DNA of 20,725 nucleotides from NCBI GenBank assembly GCA_000969725.1, contig JXSR01S035858.1, one strand, 5' to 3'. The notes beneath the pieces were generated by a model. The model had not been told where the DNA came from and did no database searches. It saw only the letters and a program-made list of their open reading frames with translations. The translations under genes and the position numbers were made by a program. The stretch is from Ophiothrix spiculata (lineage: Eukaryota > Echinodermata > Ophiuroidea > Amphilepidida > Ophiotrichidae). Positions within the stretch are counted from its first letter, which is position 1; every line of letters starts with the position of its first letter. This document shows positions 1 to 11,048 of this stretch, one piece after another.

Positions 1-870
1 ATTTTTGACTATACTCAGCTTCATTGGCCCGTATCTCGTAATTTACTATGCCGAACTTAAGGTACCTTTCGATATGACGGGTTGGGGTCACATATGGTGC
101 TCTGTTGTAAAGTTCACTGTTGATCAGGACTCTCTCACAAACTAGTCATCGCTATAATAGTTATAGTTATTTGTGAACATAGCCTTTATATTACTCTTTT
201 TTTCATGGAAGTTTACTACGGATATACGAGATGTTGTTCAAATCCACCTCTCTTGAAGCTAGCACTTATTGAGATGCTGCAGTGTTTACAAATGTAGCAA
301 CACTGATTTCAACTTCAAGTGCACAGTTAATGTTGACAAATTGGAGCGTGCCGGCCCTCTTCCGTACGTCTGCTCGCGCATCAATACATCTTGAGTTGGT
401 AACCTTTGTGGAGAATTATGTCTTGTATCTTCATAAGGAGTCACAGGCCCCCTTCAGTCGTTTGATAATATTTTCTGAGCACAAGTAAAAAGTTAGCAAA
501 GTTTGCTTTTCATTTTCTATCTGTGTAACTCAAAAGAAAAAAAAAACCAACAGAAAACAGATTTTCTTTAGAGGAAAACCTTAGATTTGTTGTTTAAAAT
601 GCACAGTATCTCTTATAAAGAGCATAGTCCAATTAAAAAAATGTTTACACTTTCCAATGAATGATCACCTCTTCAAAAGAAGTTTTAGTTTCAAATTTCA
701 ATTGAATTGGTCAAACCATTTTGATTTTGTGAGAAATTAAGTTTTCCACAGTTGTCTGTACTTCAGTGTAAATCTTAATAAAATGATTAAAAAGGCTAAA
801 GCAATTGTATGATTTCTACCATTTTAAACTACCGGCAAGCCAAAATGAAATTCTTTGGCTGTATTTCATT

Positions 871-945
871 CCTATCTTTAAACGGATCTGTTTGCAAATT
901 CTTGGATAGTAACTCAAGCCTATCTTTAAACTGATCTGTTAGCAT
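871..945. repeat. Short direct duplication, ~48-bp period
   Basis: CCTATCTTTAAACGGATCTGTT at about 871 recurs as CCTATCTTTAAACTGATCTGTT at about 920, with similar short flanks. Two copies only; probably a small local duplication. Confidence 0.6.
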
Positions 946-1040
946 ATGGGTGCCATTGGAACAGATCTCTCTTATTTATCTTTGGTAGAAGGGAAGGAGA
1001 GAGGGTACGCTCTCCAGTCTGATGGCATGCTACTCTTGAC

Positions 1041-1438
1041 AGCTCGCTAGTCCAAAACTTTATTCAATTCAGGGAAAATATTAAGCCTACCTGAAAAAGG
1101 CTAGCTAGTCCGCAAAAAAAAAACACCTTGAGCCCGCTAGTTCAAAGGTTTGCCAGTCCGAATGATAAAAAAAGGCTTGTCAGTCAGAATTTTTAAAAAG
1201 GCTCGCTAGTCCGAATTTCATAAACAAGCTTGCTAGCCCAAAATTATATTCAGGCTAGTCAAATGTTTTTAAAAGTTTAACTATGCACACAATTTTTTTC
1301 TATTTGGACTAGCGAGTTGTTTTCTAAATTGGAAATACTGAGCCTTTTTGAAAATTCAGACTAGCAAGCCTTTCTGGAAATTCAGACTAGCACGTTTTAA
1401 CTAAAATTCGGACTAGCGCGCTTTCGAACTAGCAAGCT
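1041..1438. mobile_element. Foldback-type inverted repeat built of GCTAGTCC sub-repeats
   Basis: The left arm (1041-1260) carries about eight variants of GGCTCGCTAGTCCGAAT at about 1041, 1099, 1130, 1149, 1171, 1200, 1228 and 1252. The right arm (1306-1438) carries about five copies of the reverse complement (GGACTAGCGAG, GACTAGCAAGCC and so on) at about 1306, 1359, 1384, 1409 and 1426. A ~45-bp AT-rich centre separates them. Arms made of short tandem units around a small centre are the architecture of foldback transposons such as sea-urchin TU elements. I see no transposase and no clear target duplication, so the class is inferred from shape only. Confidence 0.6.
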
Positions 1439-1480
1439 CTCCCAATTAAAGAGAGGGATTGGTTATAATCAGATTAAAAT

Positions 1481-1509
1481 CTTAAAATGAGATTAAATCT
1501 CATTTTAAG
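1481..1509. repeat. Perfect 13-bp palindrome with 3-nt spacer
   Basis: CTTAAAATGAGAT (1481-1493), TAA, then ATCTCATTTTAAG (1497-1509). It lies between the foldback element and the MITE at 1517. Function unknown; it could be a relic of another inverted-repeat element. Confidence 0.85.
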
Positions 1510-1516
1510 AATAATA

Positions 1517-1716
1517 CTGTTAAACAAGAAATATTTGCGGAAAGAAAAGTTTTATGAATTTCAGAATCTGGGTTTTTTGGCAGCATTTTAATTTCACTAA
1601 TTGCATCTGCATGCCATTGAAATCATTGTACATTATTAATATTAGCGGCAAATTAATTTTGCGATTTTGGGGCATTAGCGAAATTAAATTGCTAGCAAAA
1701 ATTTCTTGTTTTACAG
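1517..1716. mobile_element. MITE, TA target duplication, CTGTnAAACAAG termini
   Basis: The left end CTGTTAAACAAGAAATATTT and the reverse complement of the right end CTGTAAAACAAGAAATTTTT match at 18 of 20 positions. TA flanks both sides (1515-1516 and 1717-1718). Length is 200 bp with no coding capacity, as expected for a Tc1/mariner-type non-autonomous element. The inner right arm (GCTAGCAATTTAATTTCGCTA on the minus strand) also resembles the left arm of the element at 10549-10730, so the two look related. The 73-codon open frame starting at 1554 lies largely inside it and is not a gene. Confidence 0.75.
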
Positions 1717-3043
1717 TAGCATGGCAATTTAGAACTAATATAGGCCAACTAAATTATATATCTGAATTTTATTAATATTCATCTTACGTGAATTTTGCTG
1801 CTCCCGTCAATTTGTTTTTGAAACATCTACACAAAGCAACGATTTTAACAAATACTTTTATGTAGCTGCTAATGAGTGCATTGCCCTTTTGCCCTGTGCA
1901 CATATTGGTAAACAATTTAGATTTGAACTTGGGCCACATCAGTCAACGCAATAACAGTAGAATAGTAACAACAAATTTGCCACTAAATAGACTAAATATG
2001 CCAGTAATTACTGAAAGGGCAGATCATTTGTTATTTGTGGGAAAATTGTTCGAAGTTTTATGAACAATATTTGCTGTGCTGTGCTATTGTTAAATATGGA
2101 AAAATAGTTGAGAACAAATATTGACCTAAAATTGCTCCTAAAATGCCTAGAATATGCATTTAGTTGATGGGTGGGACACCTGATAATGTGGGAAAATTGA
2201 TGAAATATTTACCAAAATTGTGTTCCTTAACAAAAATAAGCCATAAATTTTTAACTTGAAACGGATATGTCATTGTTTAATATGTTGGGAATGGGAAATT
2301 AATTTGCTTTTTAAAGTTGTTATTTATCATGTTTTGTTTTGAAACAGCGATGGTGGTAGCAATTCTTTCTCAAGTTAAGAAAAATATTCATTGAAACTCA
2401 ATTCTAAACAGTAAAATATGTAACCAATTGAAAGTTGTCATCGATGTGAGAAAAAATGCTTGAAGTTATAAAAATGTGTTTTTAATATTCCTCCAAAATA
2501 GTTTATTGTGAGTAGGTCTTTTTTTATGTGTGGGAAATGACAAATATATTCAAAAAATATTGTTTTAAATCTTGGAAAATATATAAGGAGGTGTTGGATG
2601 TCTGAAATCTGGGGAAATTGTCAAAGTTTTAAATAAAAATAATTAGAAATGCCTCTCTCCTATTTACAGCATTGTATGTCATTTATAAGAAAAGTCATTA
2701 CATCATAATTTTAAGAAAATGCTTTTTTGTTTTTCAAATAAGTATGAAAAGTGCAGGTCTAATAGACTACAGGTTTGTATGGAATTGAGGCTCATACAGC
2801 CTACATGGCAAGTTTTTAATACTTGTGTGAAAAATTTACCATTTCAAAAGTTTTCATAAATCAGTTTCCATTTTATCCAAAGAAACATTTGATCCGTTTG
2901 GTTTCAATGGGATTTACAGATGCTTTTGACTAAAAATTTAGTCTTATCCAGATGCACTAAATTGTTTTTAAAAGGGGGGTGGGGGGTTGAAACATCTCAT
3001 TCCTGGGTGTGTCAACAACACAATGTTATGTTACCAAGTTCAA

Positions 3044-3640
3044 TGTCTCACACATAGGCAAGTTGTAGTCCAATTACAAATGTTGGTTAGCAATCTTGAA
3101 GAGAATTCCAGATGATTTGGGTACATGAGATGGTTGGTTGTCATAGTATGTGATGATGATGACGATTCGGAGAGGGGGGAGGGGTTGCTCTCTCGGAAAA
3201 TGAAAGTGGTGTCTCACAAAGGCAAGATGTGGACCAGTTAAAAAAGACCAGTTGTCTTAGTCTGTGATGTTGATGATGATTCGGGGCGAGAGAGGGGGGG
3301 GGGGCACGGGGCACAGAGATGAAAGTGGTGTCTATCGCAAAAGAGAGATGTGGACCAATTACAAATGTTGGTTAGCAATCTTGAAAAGAATTTCAGATGA
3401 ATTTGGGTACATGAGCTGGTTGGTTGGTTGTCTTAGTCTTGGATGATGACGATGATTTTTTTTTTTTGGGGGGGGGGGTGAATCAAGAAAATGAAAATGG
3501 CTTCTCACACAAGCAAGGTGTGGACCAATAGCAATAATGATTTGCAATTAACAATCTGAGAAGAGAATTCCAGACGAACCTGGTGTATGAGCTAGCTGGT
3601 AGTCATAGTGTGTGTGATGATGACAATGAGCGGGAAAGTG
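3044..3640. repeat. Degenerate tandem repeat, ~165-bp unit, about four copies
   Basis: Recurring anchor: (A/T)GTCTCACA..GCAAG.TGTGGACCAATTACAAATGTTGG near 3044, 3211, 3330 and 3501. It is followed by TTAGCAATCTTGA(A)GAGAATT, GGTTGGTTGTC, TGATGATGATGA and a G-run. The spacings are 167, 119 and 171 bp. The second unit lacks the ~50-bp ACAAATGTTGGTTAGCAATC core. G-runs at about 3173-3183, 3294-3302 and 3469-3478 belong to the unit. Confidence 0.75.
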
Positions 3641-3980
3641 GGAAATGAAACAGGCTTGTTGTAAAGGTTTTAAATCTATTTGAATATAAATGTTGCAAGA
3701 CTCCCAAACTTTAATGAAACGTTGCATGACCACAAAATATTGAACTGTTTTAACACTGGAAATCTTGCCTGATGCTGCGGCCAACTAACGATGTAATTCT
3801 AAGGTGAAGGCGATTCCTCCCCTCCAGCTTGTACCTGACTAGACAATGTCAATCTGTAGATATTAAAGGGGAAGGGGCTTGGGAATTGAAAAGGGCTACA
3901 ACTCATTTTGACCACCTTGCTAAAACAAAATGATATATTTTGACATTTCTGATGGTGTTGATCAAAATTTTCTCAATATA

Positions 3981-4127
3981 CGGCCCGTATTCCAGAAAGT
4001 TGTTTAGCTAAACCACGGTTTAAATGAACTTCAACTGTCCAGGAATGATATGCACCATTGCAGCTTTGAAGTGGAACAGTTCAATGACCCCATAGTTAAG
4101 CTTAACTCCTTTCTGGAATATGGGCCA
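3981..4127. mobile_element. 147-bp MITE, TA target duplication, GGCCCGTATTCCAGAAAG termini
   Basis: Left end CGGCCCGTATTCCAGAAAG; reverse complement of right end TGGCCCATATTCCAGAAAG (17 of 19 identical). TA flanks both sides (3979-3980 and 4128-4129). Beyond the termini the arms stay partly complementary (TAGCTAAAC / TTAAGCTTAAC). The shape fits a short Tc1/mariner-type non-autonomous element. Confidence 0.75.
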
Positions 4128-4271
4128 TAGGGTGTAATCATCTGCTGATAGAAATTCCAAATTTTGTCCAACACACTGTTAAAGATGTGTTGATGCTATA
4201 AATCAGGAAAGAGTTTAGTTTGAAACATTGTGTTTACACCATAGGTTGCAGGTAAATCAAAAGAAGTCTTA

Positions 4272-4640
4272 AGTCGCCAATAGTCGAAGTCGTGACTATT
4301 TGTGATAGTCGTGACTATCAACTATTAATGACCACTAGTTGACTAATTCATTTCTAATACAAATCGCACTTGTTTTCCTTCAGAAGCTACATGTAGAGAT
4401 CACATTCAACTGTGTATGTTTTTTTTTTAAGCACTTCAGTTATCTTAAAAATTGATTAAATTTTCTGGGAGGAAGTTATTAAATTTGGTCAAAACAGGAG
4501 CTAACTGGATGATAAGTTCATGTTTTGGACATTTTCCAGTGCCAATCAAACTCAAAAAATAGTCGCCAAGATAGTCAAAGTTGTGACTATTTGATAACAA
4601 CTAGTCGACTATTGAAAAAGTGGTAGTCGTGCAATGTGAT
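4272..4640. repeat. TAGTCG-rich direct-repeat pair, probable non-autonomous transposon
   Basis: AGTCGCCAATAGTCGAAGTC...GTGACTATTTG at 4272 is repeated as AGTCGCCAAGATAGTCAAAG...GTGACTATTTG at 4561, 289 bp away. Each block is followed by self-complementary GACTAGT / ACTAGTCGACTATTG variants. The blocks can be read as direct or inverted repeats because the motif is itself palindromic. No exact ends or target duplication were found. Confidence 0.5.
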
Positions 4641-5284
4641 TAAATTTGAATTGGATCTGCTAATAAAATTAAGCCAATTTCAAGATTTCAACTTTAGAGG
4701 GCAATATTTCCGGTTGTTGCCAACAATAATTTAATAACGAAAGAAAATATAAATATTTTGATATGTAGTGGTAAAATATGGGAGTGGAACTTTGTTTGCT
4801 GCCCCTTTTTCCACCAACACTTCAAATGATGCAAAAATCTTTTAAATGTTAGGGAAAAAACCTAAGGATGATGTTAAATTTGTCCAATGCTCCTTTAAGT
4901 AAAGATGTGAATGGCCACAAAATATTTTAACAATTGACAGAAATACATATGCAAGGTCATGTCCAGTATCCTCTGGCAGTCCCTTGGTCAGGCTGAGACT
5001 TTGAACTTGTCAAAACTGACATGGCCAGCTATCTAGTCAAAATATTGATGGGCTGGAAGTAGCAATGACCAGTGATAAACTTTGGAGGATAAATACAAAG
5101 AGATAATTGAGATTCTTTTCTGCTGGTCGGCCCTCAAGATGGAATGAAATACGTATTTCATTAGTCCAATCATGTTTTATGGTGAAAATCAAGTACGGAA
5201 AGATCTCTTTTTTATTTTTCCCTTAATATGAATCGAGGAGAGAGATGTGATAGGAATCATAACAAATTTGTTAGGTTGACCTGC

Positions 5285-5885
5285 TATCAATATTTGTTTG
5301 ACAGCACAGCATGCATAATTCCTAATAAAGCTCTCTTTTTTTTCTTTTTCTTTTTGATAAAATCATCTTGAAGTTGAATTCTTTTTTTATAGAGTGTAAT
5401 TTTAAAGCAGAGAAACTTAATGGAATAAATGAACAGTATTTCTATACTTTGCTTTACACGCATAACATTTCAAATAAAACTTTTAAGTTTTTGACAAAAT
5501 CATCTTAAAGATATTCTTATATATAGATTGTAATTTTAAAGCAGAGAAATTTGATAGCATTAATGAATAACATTCCCATATTTTGCTTTACAGCATGCAG
5601 AATTCCAAATAAAAGTTCATTTTTTTTAAACAAAATCATCTTAAAAGTTAAATTTTTTAAAAATTGTAAATACTAAAGGAATTTGATTGCATGAGCAATA
5701 TTCACAGATGTTGTTTAATAAAAGCATGCATAATTTCTAATAAAACCTGATGTTTTTGACAAAATCATCTTAAAAACTTTTAGAATTTTATTTTCTTTCA
5801 TTACAAAGTGTAATTTCAAAGAAATTTGATGGAATGAGCAATATTTCCATATTGTGTTTTATGGCACGCATGATTTCTTAACAAC
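5285..5885. repeat. Minisatellite, ~129-137-bp unit, four units plus a partial one
   Basis: The anchor AAAATCATCTT occurs at 5359, 5496, 5632 and 5761 (spacings 137, 136 and 129). Each is followed by TGTAATTT(T)AAAGCAGAGAAA, TGGAATGA.CAATATT and GCATGCATAATTTCTAATAAAA variants. A partial unit with GCATGCATAATTCCTAATAAA precedes the first anchor from about 5285. Confidence 0.8.
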
Positions 5886-7006
5886 CCAATAACCGGCGTG
5901 CAGTGATATGACTACATGATGGGACATGCCTGCTTTATGCCAATCCAATGCCGTACAGAGATTTACCGAGGGAGAATTCCTTTGGCTCCCTGATCACACT
6001 CATTCTATCATTTTAAAGAGAAAAATGATGGAGAAATGCATCATTGAGGATAAAATTGGCTATAGGAGTGTTTATTTGAAATGGTGTTGGAGCAGGGGTG
6101 AATGGGATATGATTGAAGAAAGTAGGAAATTTCATTTTGTATAATTGTCAGATGTATAGTACTAGGGTAGACTTGGGCTACTTATAGCGTGTGGGAAATG
6201 GGTCAGTGAGAATAAAACAAGCTCGAGGAGTGTGTTTGAAATGGTGTGTTGGAGCAGGGGTGAATGGGATATGATTGGAGAAAGTAGGAAATTTCATTTT
6301 ATATAATTGTCAGATGTATGGTACTAGGGTAGACTTGAACTGCTTGGAAGTTGTGGTGAATGGATCAGTGAGAATAAAACAAGATTGAAGAGTGTGTTTG
6401 AAATGGTGTGTTGGAGCAGGAGAAATATGTTTGAAGAAAGTAGGAAATTTCATTTTGTATAATTACTAGATTCTTGGTAGAGCAGATTCAGGTTACTTGA
6501 ATGTGATGTAAATGAATCGATGAGAATAAAACAAGCTATAAGGATGTTGATTTGAATGGCATTTGAGCAGAGTTGAATAGGATGTGGTAGTAGGAAACTT
6601 AATTTTGTATAATTATAGGTTTATGGTAGAGCAGATTTTGGATACTTGGATATTGTGGTGAATGGTCAGTGAGAATAAAACAAGCCAGAGAGATGTTTAT
6701 TTGAAATGATGTTGGAGCAGAGGTGAATGGGATCTGGTTTGAGGGAAGTAGGAAATTTCATTTTGTATAATTGTCAGATGTATAATACTAGGGTAGATTT
6801 GGGCTACTTAGAACTTGCGGTAAATGGAGTAGTAAGAATAATAAAACAAGCTTGAGGAGTGTGTTTGAAATGGTGTGTTGGAGCAAGGTGAATGGGATCT
6901 GGTTTGAGGGAATAGGAAATTTTATTTTGTTTACTTATCGGATTTATGACAGGGCAGACTTGGGTTACTTCAAACCTGTGGTAAATTGATCAGTGAGAAT
7001 AAAATA

Positions 7007-7286
7007 TGACCGAGACCATAGTTGGCCTCCAAACAAAATTTTCGCTACCAAACATTTGGTTATGACATCAAAATGAGGAGTGACTCTAAACAAAATAACT
7101 TCAACACTGAGTTGAGACCAAATAAAATTTCGCGCTAGATTGCACATGTTATTGAATTGCCATATACATTAGACCAAATGTTTGTTACCCGTTTATACTT
7201 TATATTCGATGGCAAATATTTGGTGACGTCACGAACAAATGTTTGGTAGGGAAAATTTTGTTTGGAGGCCGACTATGATTCGGCCT
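7007..7286. mobile_element. 280-bp MITE inserted in the minisatellite, TA target duplication
   Basis: The left arm CCATAGTTGGCCTCCAAAC..AAATTTTCGCTACCAAACATTTG pairs with the right arm, whose reverse complement reads TCATAGTCGGCCTCCAAAC..AAATTTTCCCTACCAAACATTTG. The near-identity runs for about 50 bp. TA occurs at 7005-7006 and 7287-7288. Removing the element and one TA gives GAGAATAAAA-TA-AGTCAGAGGGATG, matching sister units GAGAATAAAACAAGCCAGAGAGATG, so the boundaries are well supported. The minus-strand 60-codon open frame inside it is not a gene. Probable Tc1/mariner-type element. Confidence 0.88.
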
Positions 7287-7313
7287 TAAGTCAGAGGGAT
7301 GTTTATTTGAATA

Positions 7314-7577
7314 CATCGATCCTGGGTTTCCCAACCGAAAATCAATCTTTACCGAAATTTAATCCCACAATGCACTGATAAAGCATAACGATGCATTCAA
7401 ATAGGTGCGAAATGGATGCGTACTACCACCCATCCTAAACAACAATTCAAATTGCCTACTTTTAAGTATATAAATTGGAGGAGCTAATGTCACGGCTTAT
7501 TAGTTTTATAGGCAAAACTGTGTTTGGGCTAACATTTCGGTAAAGATTGACTTCCAGGTGGAAACCCAGGATCGACG
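7314..7577. mobile_element. 264-bp MITE inserted in the minisatellite, TA target duplication
   Basis: Left end CATCGATCCTGGGTTTCCCA; reverse complement of right end CGTCGATCCTGGGTTTCCAC. Both continue into TCAATCTTTACCGAAAT. TA occurs at 7312-7313 and 7578-7579. Joining the flanks restores TTTGAA..TTGGTGTTGGAGCAGG, the minisatellite unit. It lies only 27 bp after the previous element. Inside is AATCCCACAATGCACTGA (7361-7378), resembling a ZNF143/STAF site. Confidence 0.85.
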
Positions 7578-8149
7578 TATTGGTGTTGGAGCAGGGGTGA
7601 ATGAGATCTGGTTGAGGAAAGTAGGAAATTCCATTTTGTGTATTGTCAAATGTATTTTATAGTACTAGGGTAGATTTGGGCTACTTGCAGCGTGTGAATG
7701 GGATCTGGTTTGATGACGTAGAAAATTTCATTTTGTGTAATTATTAGATTTATGGTAGGGCAGACGTGGGTTACAATCAAGCTATAGGGATGTTTATTTG
7801 AAATGATGTTGGAGTAGGGGTCATTAGCCTTTGAGGATGATGCTACTGATGTAATTACCAATTTGTGTTGCTCTGGGTCATCCATAGAGGCCCTGCATGT
7901 GACGTAGAATACTGTGAATATGGCGGATTGCTCAAATGCATTCAATAGAAGTGTGACCATTACCAAACACATTAATTGTACCGTCAATATAAATGTACCA
8001 TTATCAGTTGGTTAATTTCAGTATTTTGTTGAACGGACTGCGGTACGCCATATTTACGGGAAAGGTCATCAGTCCAAATCCTTTGTTTGGTATCAATCGA
8101 TTAAAGCATGCAAGGCCTCTATTACCTTATGATTTTTGGTGATTTAATT

Positions 8150-8475
8150 GACTGATTGGTGTTGTATGGGATCATTTGCCTGTTTGTGATGCAATAACCG
8201 ATTGGGGTTGTGTTGGCCTGGTGTTACTATTTATTATAGATTGGTTGGTGAGGTGTGTGTTGTGTCATTACCGTTTTAAAAAGATGATGTTACATTGCTG
8301 ATAACCGATTGGTGTTGTGTTTGGTCATTAGCCTTCAGGGATGATGTTAGTGATGTAATGACCAGTTGTATTGTATTGGGTGATCAGCCTCTAAGGATGA
8401 TGTTTGATGGTATGACCGGCTGTATTAGATTGGATCGTTAGCCCTTAGGGATGATGTTAGTGATGTTACGATTGG
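8150..8475. repeat. Tandem repeat, ~55-60-bp unit
   Basis: Units have the form ACCGATTGGTGTTGTGTTGG..CATTAGCCTTAGGGATGATGTTAGTGATGTAATG, beginning near 8152, 8198, 8306, 8361 and 8415. One related unit lies at about 7818-7880, at the tail of the preceding minisatellite, so the two arrays are mixed. No coding potential. Confidence 0.65.
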
Positions 8476-9004
8476 CCAGCAGGAAAGGCTTTGACATTTA
8501 CGATGGACATCCTTCTTTCTTTGAAGTAATATGGTATCCATTCCTCTCATCCAAAAATTGATGCCAACATGTGTTAATAATTCAAGACCAAGATTCAGAG
8601 ATTATTAACATATCATTGGAACAGAAGACCTTTGCCCTTGTAGATGATGATGTTGTGAACATAATGTGGCATCTCTAGCATCATAAGGGAATGTGTACAC
8701 GTGAATTAGATAAATTTCAAAGCATAGACCTCTGGAAAGGCAACTGTTACTTCAGGTTTCATGTAATACCCTCACTCATGATCATCAGGTAGACCAATCA
8801 TCAGACAAATAATGTTCCATAAATCTGACTTCCACTATCGAACATGTTTAAGTATATGCATTCTGTGGTGTCAAAAACATAACAAACCATGCCATTCCCA
8901 GCAGTCTAAACACCATGAATTAGATAAATGGATGAACAAATTAAGGATATCTGTTTGGGTATATGTTTTGCTGCATGTATGTGAAAACAGATGGCTGTAT
9001 GTAA

Positions 9005-9147
9005 GAGAAGATATCGTGTGTATCCCATAATGCATTGCTTCCTATGATTTATGGACATTTAAACACTAACTACTCACATGATTCCCATACAAAAAATCTC
9101 ATTGAAAGTAATGCATGATGGGATACACACACTTTCTTCTCTTGCTT
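9005..9147. mobile_element. MITE, GAGAAGATA family, copy A (short form)
   Basis: The left arm GAGAAGATATCGTGTGTATC and the right arm (reverse complement GAGAAGAAAGTGTGTGTATC) continue into CCCAT(A/C)ATGCATT. It is flanked by the direct repeat TATGTAA (8998-9004 and 9148-9154), a plausible target duplication. Compared with copies B and C, most of the left half of the interior is deleted: GATTTATGG..CATTT joins directly to ACTAACTACTCAC. Class unassigned; the 7-10-bp duplications would fit a hAT-like element. Confidence 0.75.
9021..9038 (+). promoter_or_regulatory. ZNF143/STAF-like motif in MITE terminal repeat
   Basis: TATCCCATAATGCATTGC closely resembles the vertebrate ZNF143/STAF consensus (CCCAYAATGCATTGC-like). 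Sister sites in the same family lie at 9108-9125, 14129-14146, 14296-14313 and 20398-20415. Binding is not shown by the sequence; conservation may simply reflect transposon terminal structure. Confidence 0.35.
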
Positions 9148-10548
9148 TATGTAACCAGGTGTTAAAGATTTTGATTCCACACCAGTGACGTAAAAGGATC
9201 TCCTCTTTCCTCCCACTCCTCTCTGCCACAGTTTTAACATTCACGGTGTGGTACGTATCCATCAACTGGTTCTAGTATTGTTACATGTAAGTGACCCTGA
9301 GATGAAGTTTGAAGCCGTTGACAAAAATGTGGGCTCCGAGGATATGTTGTTGAGCAATTTTCAGATCAGTCGAAATATGCTGATCTGGCCAACTTTTTGA
9401 CTTTGAACGATGTGTCAAATGCTTCTTTTTATATGCTTATGTCTATTCAGGTTTTACATATATCCAAAAAACAAATTTTACCAAGAATTCTGTTACATGG
9501 GTGGTTTTATTGGATTTAAAAAAGATGTGCCATTTGTTTTCAGCTGCTTTTGAGTAAATTTCTCCAGTAATGGCTGACTTAAGGGAGCATATAGTTCGAT
9601 TGGGTCAGCACATTTTAAAACCTTAGATTTTGGTAACAAAAATTTTAAAAATGGAACCATGTATCTTTAATGAGGTATAGAATCATGCCATATTGGATAT
9701 GTCTGAATTTCAGTTAATCTAATTTCAAAGAAATGTTGCATTAGGCCTACGCCTTTAAAATGGCCCTAAAATGAACTCCGCCTAACATGGATGGGTTGGG
9801 ATGGAATTACTATTAAGACTTCATGGATGGATGGCTGCCAGATAGAATAGGCAGACAGTCACAAGGGGATGGTTATATTAAGGCCATTGAAAGATAATTT
9901 TATGCTTCCCGTTTGCTGCCCGCATCAAGTATTTTCGCCTGCGTTGGCTTAGCTAAAATCATGAACTATTATGTTATTATTATTTTTGTAAAAGCATTTT
10001 TTTTCCTTCCTTCAAATTCTCATGGTTTATGGGTTTTTTTTAACAAAACAGATAGGTAAATAATGAAATCAGAAAGCGTCGTCTCATCTGAGTTGAGAGA
10101 TGAACATAACATAACGTTAACTTTCAAGGGCCTAAAGCCAGATATACAAAATTGGAGAAGGCCCTGGTTTTGGGTGTACCTTTTGGGCCTCGTATGTCAG
10201 TTGTCCTTAAACGTTACTCGTAAATTTTAGTCTCCCGCATTGGAATTTGGAAATGTTGACAGTTATGCAATATCAGTGGAGGACAAGGATTTGGGGGGGG
10301 GGGGTTCAGATAGAGACTTTTGACATGACAGGGCTGAAAAGTAATATCAACATAAAATGATTTTACTGATTGATGATGTGGTTAAAGGTGGTATGAGAAG
10401 ACATACTTTCATGTCTAGCAATGTTGTGGTCGATTTAACTATGTAAAGAAATGTAGGTCCTTCAGGTGTTCAGATCACAGGCAAAAAGTATTTCCCATCA
10501 TACAATTCTTCCTTTGAGATTGTTTGTTCAAGCTTTAGTGATGAATTA

Positions 10549-10730
10549 CTGTAAAGCATGAACATTTCGCTAGCATTTTAATTTCGCTAGTAACACAATA
10601 TGCTAGTGTACAAAGTTTCGGGAGAACTAGATTATATTTCATTTTAAATTTCATTAAATATTCTTTTTCAATTTCATTAAACAAGATTGACACATAAATT
10701 TTAATGCGGTGAAATTAAAATGCTTTACAG
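10549..10730. mobile_element. 182-bp MITE, TA target duplication, CTGTAAAGCAT termini
   Basis: CTGTAAAGCAT at the left end is the exact reverse complement of ATGCTTTACAG at the right end, with TA outside each (10547-10548 and 10731-10732). Further in, ATTTTAATTTCGC (left) corresponds to ATTTTAATTTCACCGC on the right-hand minus strand. Bases 10600-10694 recur without change at 13858-13952. Tc1/mariner-type non-autonomous element. Confidence 0.8.
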
Positions 10731-11048
10731 TATGCCTGATGTGCAAGATTACAACAATTGATATAAATTTAGGGTAGTTTCATCATGAATCACCAGGTGT
10801 GGAGGGGAGTGGAAAAGTTTTCAAATCATGAAAGATGGGTCAAAAGTTTCAACAACTCAAGACAAAAATTTTCCAACACCCCACCAAAGTATTTCTGAGC
10901 ACTCCCTTAGTAGGATTTCAAACTGTATGTGAGTTAATGCCTGGAATTTATTTGGACGTTTAGCCTTAAATATCTGATGTGATGTCCAGGGTTATGAAAT
11001 CTCAATGAATTTCTCATCCTCTCGTAAGCATATCACTGTCGGCCATTG

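Larger units (their letters stand above)
6058..7830. repeat. Minisatellite, ~160-bp unit, about eight units, interrupted by two MITEs
   Basis: Units carry TTTGAAATGGTGTTGGAGCAGG, GTAGGAAATTTCATTTTGTATAATT, AGGGTAGACTTGGGCTACTT and GTGAGAATAAAACAAGC. The GGAGCAGG anchor falls at 6089, 6251, 6413, about 6564, 6714, 6880, 7588 and 7811. The first spacings are 162, 162, 151, 150 and 166. The 708-bp gap from 6880 to 7588 becomes 160 bp once the two insertions (282 and 266 bp including target sites) are subtracted. The last unit grades into the ~60-bp repeat seen again at 8150-8475. Confidence 0.85.

Noticed and set aside
5926-6144. 72-codon plus-strand open frame
   Set aside because: Its second half is the first unit of the ~160-bp minisatellite, whose other units do not keep the frame.
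7646-7987. 113-codon minus-strand open frame with a hydrophobic N-terminus
   Set aside because: It lies across the end of the minisatellite and its unit-derived sequence. There are no splice signals or domain, and the signal-peptide look comes from AT-rich repeat translation.
7895-8072. Possible MITE with GAATATGGCGGA / AAATATGGCGTA ends
   Set aside because: Only about ten bases match between the arms and no target duplication is visible.
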